Shown here: positions 7,704-14,482 of the stretch, piece after piece
How the letters are laid out: every line of letters begins with the position of its first letter
How positions within the stretch are numbered: the first letter of the stretch is position 1
DNA from: Stereocaulon alpinum
Taxonomy: Eukaryota; Ascomycota; Lecanoromycetes; Lecanorales; Stereocaulaceae
Assembly: GCA_018257865.1 (NCBI GenBank)
Contig: JAEUBA010000267.1
Span: 1 to 14,482 of the forward strand
Length of the DNA stretch: 14,482 bases
Direction: 5' to 3'
Made by a program: the position numbers and the translations under genes
Notes under the pieces: model-generated
The model's database searches: none
The model's input: only the letters and a program-made list of their open reading frames with translations
Told to the model about the DNA's origin: nothing

Positions 7704-9210
7704 GATAGTAGATAAAAGAGTAATTACTATAAATACCTAGAAGCTATTATCCTAGCGTTACCTCTAAGTAATACTAGCCGCAGTACTATTATTCTAGTAT
7801 TCTAACTATATAATTTTATTTAAACGGAACACCGCTACGCCTTACTTATTAACGAAGATATAAAATACCTAATTATTATAATAGTTAGGAAGAATAAATT
7901 TAGACCTTAGGAACTAAATACTAATACCGCTATACCTAATCTAAACTTTAGTATAAGAGATTAGTATATACGGTCCCGCTTACTTTCTATCGAGCTAAAT
8001 AATTTCTTAAAAGACTAGGCTATTAATAAGCTTAGGCTTAGGAATATAATTAATACCTTTATAAGAAATACTAAAGCAGTCAGCCGTAAGCTTTAGGAAC
8101 CGCCGTTAATAGAAAGTACCCTACTAAGTAGGAGCTGCTTCTCTAAAATAGATATAGATATACCGCCTATCTAACTAGGCGTTCCTACTCCTCCTTATAA
8201 TTTAGATACCCCTTTAGGAAGCCCCTATATTACTAATAATATAATAAGGAGCCCCTATATTACGCTAATAAGAGACCTATCCGCCGGAAATACTATATTA
8301 GGAGCGGAATTAGTGGAGGAAGTTATCTATAAATAACCCGTAGGATTAATAGCTAACTTAAACGATCCTATCCTATAGGATATTATTAATAATACGGTTA
8401 TTAAAGGTATATTAAGGTTCTAAAGGGAGAGTAGATAGCCTTTAGGTACTCTGCCTAGTAGCCTTAGCAGACTCGCTAATAATAGTACTTTTAATCCAAA
8501 TAATAATAGCAAACTTATATATAAGGAAGTTAGTTACTTTAACCCCTTATACCCTTCTATAGATAACTTACTAATAGTTAGCGAATATAGCTTAGTATTC
8601 TATAGAGACGTCTATATCTTCGTTAATTAGTTAGAAGACTTAGTCAGCTTTAAAGGGGAAGCTGCAGTATAAGAACTTATACTATTATACCTTTAAGGAG
8701 GTATACTAATTTAGTATATAACTAAGCTTACTAATCTTAAGAAACGCGGGTTACGAAATACTACTATAAGAGATTAGGGCGAAATACTAATCGCTACCTT
8801 TAAAGAATAGACGTTAATTATACTATAGAACCTTTAAGCCGAAAGGTATACTATAGCAGATATATAGAAGCAAATCTATCCTTATACTTATATATAGAAG
8901 GTTTTAAGATACGCGAAGGCAGTATAGATAACCTTAGTATATAATTAACTTACGCTTATATAGAATAACCTTAATATTAAATTTAAGGTATAAGTCTTAG
9001 CGCTATTACTAATAACTACTGTTAGTAGCTTTCTTAAGGAGTTAGACGCTAAGGCGTTTATCTAGTATAAATAGGCTCTCCTAAAGTTAGCCTTAAGGAA
9101 TATAAGTTAGTATTATTAGTAGGGAGGCTGTAGTTATCCGTAATAAGCGAATTCGCTATGTCTAAACTAGTAAAGCCCCTTCTACTTAACCCCTTTCTAT
9201 TTAGGCTATC
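7704..9210 (+). other. Gag (capsid) region of the chromovirus
   Basis: In frame, a Ser/Pro/Asn-rich N-terminal part is followed from about 8520 by a capsid-like region. Legible pieces include VFYRDVYIFVN near 8601, LEDLVSFKGEAAV near 8631, GLRNTTIRD near 8748, and SSFLKELDAKAFI near 9024. The last is followed by a Gly/Tyr-rich tail (GGCSYP near 9123). This resembles the retrotransposon gag family seen in fungal gypsy elements. A clear CCHC zinc knuckle was not found; RIP would convert it to Tyr residues, so absence cannot be claimed. Confidence 0.6.
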
Positions 9211-9879
9211 GAAATAATACTTATATATACCAGTACGGCAGACCTAGCTTCTAATAAGGTAATAGAGGATACCAGCCTTAAAGATAAAATTAAGTACTAA
9301 GTTAGTAAAAGCCTTAACCCTAACTCTAGCCTTTAACTATACTAGAGCCTTATTAATAAATTACCGTAGGGTATAGAAATCCTATAAGATAGTTAGATTT
9401 ACCTTTCCAGCCTAGTACTCCTAACTTATAAGGGAAACTATAGCTAGACCGAAACTAAGGCGGCTAATTTTAACTACAGTAGGTACGCCCTAGAGTCTAT
9501 TATAGGGATATAGGTAAGAAAGAGGAAATAGCTAAGGATAACTAATATAATTAGGCCTAAGGATTAGACTAATAAAATACCTACTATAGAGAAAGCAAAG
9601 GGATTAATAACGAAGTATATAAAGAGCAAATCTAGTTCGACGAACCTAAAGTATACTTTACGAATCTAGTAGACTTGCTAATATATATATACTAAAATTA
9701 CTCTACTACCTTCCTAGCTAGAAATAAACTTTTCCGCTATTTACGTTCCTCCTGCTAGAAGGAGACGTCGTTACAGCTACTAATTCCTTTAAAAAGAATA
9801 GAACCGAAGGTCTTAATAAATTATACCTTCTTAGGAGAACGAATTTATATTAAATCTAATAATAAACCGCTAAAGGCTA

Positions 9880-10320
9880 AGCCTAGGTATACCTTCTAAG
9901 GCTTCTATTACGCTACGGTATAGGTTTCTATTAGCAGCGAAACCTTTAACGCCTATACTAATATAGGCTACCCTATAACCCTATTTAACCGCAGTAAGTT
10001 ACTGCAGCTTCTTCCTAATATTAAATTATAAAAGCTAGTATCCCCGATTCCAGTAAGAGGACTAAGAGACGCCGTTTATTAAATATATAAATATACTAAT
10101 ATTTTATTTATCCTCTAGGGCGAACTTAAAGGAAGGCTAGCTAAAGCTGAGCTAAGTAGCGAAGTCTATATTATTAAGAGGCTTAGAGCTAATATACTTA
10201 TAGGGAATAATATTATTATCCCTTATAAGATTCTACTAAACCCCGCTAATTACTATATAACTATCAGCGAATACGAGAATATAATAGTAAGGATAGATAT
10301 AGTAGCTAGAGGTATACCGC
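9880..10320 (+). other. Aspartic protease region of the chromovirus
   Basis: The in-frame segment AYTNIGYPITLFNRSKLL around 9951-10004 aligns with a retroviral-type protease active site. The catalytic DTG is now NIG at 9960-9968 (AAT ATA GGC). The downstream RANILIGNNIIIPYKI near 10185 is the usual second hydrophobic block (LIGxDxL type). Both changes, Asp to Asn and Thr to Ile, are C-to-T or G-to-A. Confidence 0.65.
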
Positions 10321-11009
10321 TAATCTAGTATATAGTTCGCTCTAAGTTAACTATAATAGTCCTACTAAGGTCTACGGCTACTATCCTTATAGTCTACTAT
10401 AGTACCCTTCCTTAGGACTATAACTTCCTCTTTAAGCCTAAATACTCTTAAAATCTAGGGTTCGAGGGAGGAGTCTATACTTATATAGTTAATATATTAG
10501 TATCTTTTATCTAAGTGCGTAACGCTACGGAGTAACTAGTATAAATTAATTAACGCGTAAAGCTAGGCAACTTTATTAAGTACGCTTAGGATAGGTATTA
10601 CCTTACCAGCCTAGATAAGGCCCCTCTTATAGCTAGCGGATAGTTAAATAGGAAACCTTTATAATCCTAAGAATCTAATATTATTAAGGTAGTAGCGGTA
10701 GCGTCGGTCTATATAGCCGCTACTATTATAGAACTTATACCGAATACCGCCTTAACTAAAGAGGTAGCCTCTACTGAATTATCTTTAGCTATCCCAGTCG
10801 CGATTAACCTAGCCTTAGAATATATTACGTTAAATAGTATTACTATATACAGAAATTAGCAGGATACTGCTAGAATTACTACGGTAGTAGAAAATTTCCC
10901 TAATATCTAAACGGATTACGGCTAGACCGTTAATATCCTAGAAGAGGAATAGATACCTATCCCTCTAAAGGAAGGAACTAATCCTAAGCCCTTTAGGGTC
11001 TACCCTTTA

Positions 11010-11560
11010 GGTAAAAAGGATAGGGAAGTTATTAATAAGACTTTCGATAAGCTTTATAAATATAGGAAAATATAATAGGTAAGCTAGCCTACTAAGTTCA
11101 GCTACCCTATCTTTATTATATAGCGAGATACTCCGAATAGCTGGAAAGGAAGAGTTATTATTAATATATATAGCCTAAATAAGATTACTAACTCCGATAA
11201 CTATCTAATACTATTACAGTCTAATATAATTAGTATAGTAGCGGGGTATAAGTATATTTCGACGGTTAATATAATAGGATACTTTTACTAGTTTAACGTG
11301 CGACGGTCTAATAGATATAAATTAATAGTAGTCTTATATAGAGGTTAGGAGTAGTATAATATCACCCTTATAGGCTATAAGAGCTTACTACCGTATATCT
11401 AACACTAGACTAACTATATACTCCGCCCTTTCTATAAGTTCGCACGTATATATATTAATAATATAGTTATTTTCTTATATACGTTAAATAATTATTTAGA
11501 ATACCTTTAGGAAATCTTCTACCTTTACGAAGTATAACGAATTACGCTTAGCCTAAATAA
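11010..11560 (+). other. Reverse transcriptase domain of the chromovirus
   Basis: Readable landmarks are INKTFDKLYK near 11031, FSYPIFII near 11097, KGRVIINIYSLNKI near 11148 (VxDxRxLN type, with Asp changed to Asn), FNVRRSNRYK near 11292, and LRPFYKFARIYINNIVIF at 11421-11474. The last is the catalytic YxDD block changed to YINN (11451-11462). The region after it, LxNNYLEYL, fits the TLxxHLxHL helix with His to Tyr. Both catalytic Asp residues are lost. Confidence 0.85.
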
Positions 11561-11929
11561 GTCCTTCCTAAGATATCCTTTAGTAAGTCTGTTAGGATAA
11601 TAAGTAGACAGCCTTAGTATATTAATATTAGAGGAAAAGATTAAGGCTATCTAAGCCTTATATTTCCCCCGAACCTTATAGGACCTTGAAATTTACTTAG
11701 GTATAATAGGCTAGCTGAGATCTTCTATTAGAAATTATACCCAGCTCGTAAAGCTACTATAGGAATATAAAATACTAATAACGAAAGTATTACTAACTAA
11801 TAGGGAAGGCGAGAAGTCTAAAGGTACTACTAGGAAGCGGTAATCTAGTCGGGCTTAGTTTACTAAGCTAATAAAGGAGGAGCTCTAAGCGTATAAAAAC
11901 CTCTAGAAGGCTTTCTAGTTACTAGTCTT

Positions 11930-12400
11930 TCTAGTATACTTCGACCCCGCGCGACCTCTATTTATAGACTTAGATATATCGAAAAGCTAGGGATTCGCAG
12001 TAATAATATATTATATTAAGGGAGATCTAATATATAAGAAGCTAGTCGCTTATACTTTAATTAAGCTAATATTATTTCTAAGTAAGCTACTAAATAAAGC
12101 GGAAAAGAATTACTAGCTAACTAAACTAGAAGTAGTAGGTATTATCTAAGTAGTAAAAAAGATTAGGTATATAATTAAGTTAAGTAAGTACCTACCTATA
12201 GTAATATATACGGATTATTTAGCTATAGTACTAATCTTAAGATAAACTACTCTTACTACCTCTAGTACTAATAAGCTAAACCTTCGCCTTATTAGAGCTT
12301 TATAATATCTCTCTAGTTTTAATATCGCTATCCGCTATAAGTTTAGGAAATCGAATATAGTCCCTAATACCCTCTCTCGCCTCTAAGGATATAAATAGGT
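11930..12400 (+). other. RNase H domain of the chromovirus
   Basis: In frame, YFDPARPLFIDLDISKS begins at 11937 and gives the first acidic strand of a gypsy RNase H (FxxDASxxA type, with Ala to Ile). It is followed by IYYIKGDL near 12009, KLEVVGII near 12126, IYTDYLAIV near 12207 (YTDH, with His to Tyr) and NTLSRL near 12369 (the PDALSR block with Asp to Asn). The block order and spacing are normal for Ty3/gypsy. Confidence 0.85.
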
Positions 12401-12729
12401 CTGAGGAGGTTATTCTAGAATTCTTAACGTACTATATAGCTAGCCTACTAACTTACTTAATACTAGCTTAGATCTCCCCCTATTACCTAAGATAGTCTAT
12501 TATATTACTCTTATTAAGATATTAGATAATTTTAAGGACCGCCTAAAGAAGGTATACTAAGAAGATAAATACTAGCAGAAAATCCTTAATATAATTAAGG
12601 TATATAATACCTTAGACTTAGGGTTATCTAGGGATACCTCTTATAAGATAGCCTTTAAGGAAATACCTATACTACGCCCTTTAGTTCCTCCGCCCGGAGA
12701 CGAAACCCTAGGTATACGGTTTAGGAGTA

Positions 12730-13500
12730 GAGATAGCCTAATCTACTATATATACGGAGATAGGAGGGAACGTTTATATATCTTAGTAGCTATAGAGGGC
12801 GAAGTCTTTTATATAGTATATAACCTCGCTAACTATAGTAGTTTCTACCGTATATATAATCAGCTGTCTAATTCGGTATATATTAGGTAGATAGTTAAAC
12901 GACTCTAATAGTATATTACTTACTATCCTAATTATTAAGTCTTTTAGATAGTATAGTATTCGCTATATAGTTCGCTAAACCCTATTATTATACTATCTAT
13001 ACTATTTTATACTATCGCTATAGACTTTGTCGTCGACTTACTAAGAGTAGACGGTTTTAACGTATTATTAACTATAATATATAAGTTTATTAGAAAAGTC
13101 GCACTAGAACCTAGGAAAGATACTTAGGGATCTAAAGAATAGGCGAACGTTATAGTAACCGTACTTTATAAGCGTAACTAAGGAATTCTAAGATTATTTC
13201 TAAGCGATAGGGATTCTAAATTTATATTATTATTCTAGAGGGCTATCTTTTAGAAGCTAGGTATTAAAATATTAATATTAACAGCGTACTACCCTTAGAT
13301 AGATAGATAGTCTAAAAGGACTAACTAGACGGTTAAAATTATATTATAGTACTACCTTTCTAAGCTAGATACTAACTAGGTAGAGAGCCTACTATATATT
13401 AGTATAATAATAAATAACTCTGTTAACTTTATAATTAGTTTCGCCCTAAACGAATTACTATATAGTTTTAAGGTAAATAATAATCTTAGTCTTCTAGAAG
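12730..13500 (+). other. Integrase domain (HHCC plus DDE core) of the chromovirus
   Basis: The N-terminal zinc-binding HHCC is visible as four Tyr codons in exact spacing: TAT at 12819 and 12834 (H-x4-H), and TAT at 12924 and 12933 (C-x2-C, reading YPNY). The catalytic core follows: IDFVVD with its Asp at 13023, LSDRDSKF with Asp at 13206, and QSKRTN, where the catalytic Glu is Lys (AAA, 13314-13316). The spacing between the second Asp and this position is 35 residues, as in the DD35E signature. Glu to Lys results from TGA to TAA within CTGAAA-type sequence, the RIP target on the other strand. Confidence 0.85.
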
Positions 13501-13889
13501 ACCTTCTGCTAGAAGACTATAATTACCTTTAATAAATTTATAGGGATACCGTAGATAAAGCTACGGCCTTTACGAATACTATATCTAAGAGGCGTTATAA
13601 TAAGAAGTATACTACTCTATATCTTAAGGAGGGAAGCTACGCTTACCTTAAGCTATACTATAGGTATAAGGTTCCTAGTCTTATAAATAGAAAGTTAAGC
13701 TAGTAGAGGGCTAGGCCTTTTAAAGTCTTATAGAAGGTAGGTAACTTAGTATATTAGCTAGACCTACCCCCGATAATACGTATTTACTTAGTTATTTTAG
13801 TAGCTCAGCTAAAGCCTTGCCTATAGAATAACCCCTATAGTAGGCCTTACCTAGATAATCCTAGGCCTATTAAAATAGAAGATCTTAGC

Positions 13890-14065
13890 TACCCTATATT
13901 CGAGATTAAGAGTTTAGTAGATAGAAAGATCGTAAGGAACGCGCCGCAGTACCTTATAAAATAGAAGGGCTAGGATTACAGCTGGAATACTTACTACCCT
14001 TTATATAAGTTAGCCCTTAAGGCGTAAGGTATAGTTAATAACTATAACGCTAATAACCCTTTTAA
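13890..14065 (+). other. C-terminal chromodomain of the chromovirus Pol
   Basis: The frame reads FEIKSLVDRKIVRN at 13899-13940, then QYLIK, stop, KG, stop, DYSWNTYYPLYKL. This matches the chromodomain core (YLVKWKGW…W type) with two Trp codons turned into TAG. It is preceded by an integrase C-terminal module (EGSYAYLKLYYRYK near 13632, ISVAQLKP-like near 13790). Such domains bind methylated histone H3 and bias chromovirus insertion to heterochromatin. Confidence 0.75.
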
Positions 14066-14114
14066 AGAGATAGTTAGACGTTATTATTAGAGAGGGCTAG
14101 GGAATAAGCCTTAA

Positions 14115-14482
14115 GAGCTAGACCTATAAAGTACTATACCTATTTAGGCCTAACCTCCTACCCGCTATAGGCGTCTAAGGAAACACCCGCTTCTAACAGC
14201 CTAAATTCCGTTTAGCTATATTAGAAGTAGTCTGCTAGTAGTACTCTACTAGTATACCGCTAAGCTAGGCGTTAAATATAGCGTAATTATATATTTACGT
14301 ATTTATATAGTTACGTTAGCTTACTTTCCTCTAACTAGACGTATTTATATTACGCCCTAAATATTACTTTCTATAGAGTTTACTATCCTTTTACCTTATA
14401 TCCTTTACTACTAAGTTTTTATTATATCCTTTCTACCTTAGTACTACCTTTTAAATATTTATCCTACTACTTACGTCGTCCT
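14115..14482 (+). other. Chromovirus 3' region, end of Pol and possible 3' untranslated sequence
   Basis: The Gag-Pol frame stays readable with only TAA/TAG stops to about 14290 (RRLRKHPLLTA near 14184), so Pol may end later than 14114. From about 14300 the sequence is pyrimidine-rich and I see no domain, no polypurine tract and no copy of the candidate 5' LTR. It may be the 3' untranslated region, with the 3' LTR to the right of the window. Confidence 0.35.

Larger units (their letters stand above)
7704..14114 (+). pseudogene. Gag-Pol polyprotein relic, single frame
   Basis: One frame (codon first bases divisible by 3) links all recognised domains over about 2,137 codons. I found no frameshift at any check point: gag at 8523, 8649 and 9030; protease at 9951; RT at 11028 and 11439; RNase H at 11937; integrase at 13020 and 13206; chromodomain at 13899. 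Gag and Pol were therefore probably one polyprotein without a programmed frameshift. No ATG is in frame near 7704; the first codon is a working choice. The TAA at 14112 may be the true stop or a former Gln, since the same frame stays readable with only TAA/TAG to about 14290. All in-frame stops fit CAA, CAG or TGG precursors. The protein would have made the capsid and all enzymes for retrotransposition. It is not functional. Confidence 0.85.
6951..14482 (+). mobile_element. Ty3/gypsy chromovirus LTR retrotransposon, RIP-inactivated (3' end outside window)
   Basis: Domain order gag, protease, RT, RNase H, integrase, chromodomain is diagnostic of a Ty3/gypsy chromovirus. Everything from 7704 to beyond 14100 lies in one + strand frame. 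It has a candidate 5' LTR, but no 3' LTR or polypurine tract is recognised before 14482, so at least 7.5 kb of element is present. Compared with the LINE it keeps many more CpA/TpG, often as CAG, CTG or GCA. Coding is destroyed by scattered TAA/TAG codons and lost catalytic residues. The C-terminal chromodomain would have directed integration toward methylated histone H3 heterochromatin, according to work on other chromoviruses. Confidence 0.85.

Noticed and set aside
1..14482. Mitochondrial or bacterial AT-rich DNA
   Set aside because: Depletion is specific to CpA/TpG while CpG is kept, and the elements are nuclear fungal LINE and chromovirus types, which points to RIP in a nuclear genome.

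Overview
The window looks like transposon-dense, AT-rich DNA from a filamentous ascomycete (Pezizomycotina) that has been very heavily hit by repeat-induced point mutation (RIP). CpA and its complement TpG are almost absent and are replaced by TpA, while CpG, CpC and CpT remain. No intact protein-coding gene is visible. Every coding region is a relic whose stops are TAA or TAG at positions where CAA, CAG or TGG is expected.

Layout, left to right. (1) 1-340: the 3' end of a Tad-like non-LTR retrotransposon (LINE) on the + strand, cut by the window edge. (2) about 420-1960: a RIP-degraded, apparently spliced + strand gene of unknown function. A 124-bp, 5'-truncated LINE 3' fragment with a perfect 13-bp target-site duplication sits in one of its introns (1369-1518). 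(3) 1983-2073: a 7-bp tandem array, followed by about 420 bp with no recognisable gene. (4) 2508-6342: a large 5'-truncated LINE on the - strand. One reading frame carries endonuclease and reverse transcriptase motifs and a degraded C-terminal Cys/His motif. It contains no CpA or TpG over about 3.8 kb. (5) 6376-6950: two G/T-rich minisatellites (units of about 11 bp and 27-28 bp) that are much less depleted. (6) 6951 to the right edge: a Ty3/gypsy chromovirus. It has a candidate 5' LTR (hairpin-rich start, TATA box) and a single gag-protease-RT-RNase H-integrase-chromodomain frame of about 6.4 kb without a detected frameshift. The 3' LTR is not seen and probably lies beyond the window.

The mutational process explains most of the window. 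It turned Gln and Trp codons into stops, His and Cys into Tyr, and Asp and Glu into Asn and Lys. Protease, RT and integrase catalytic residues are lost while reading frames stay aligned. The two large elements differ in RIP depth: the LINE is saturated, while the chromovirus keeps scattered CpA/TpG, mostly in CAG/CTG-type contexts. All domain assignments come from reading translations by eye; no database search was possible.
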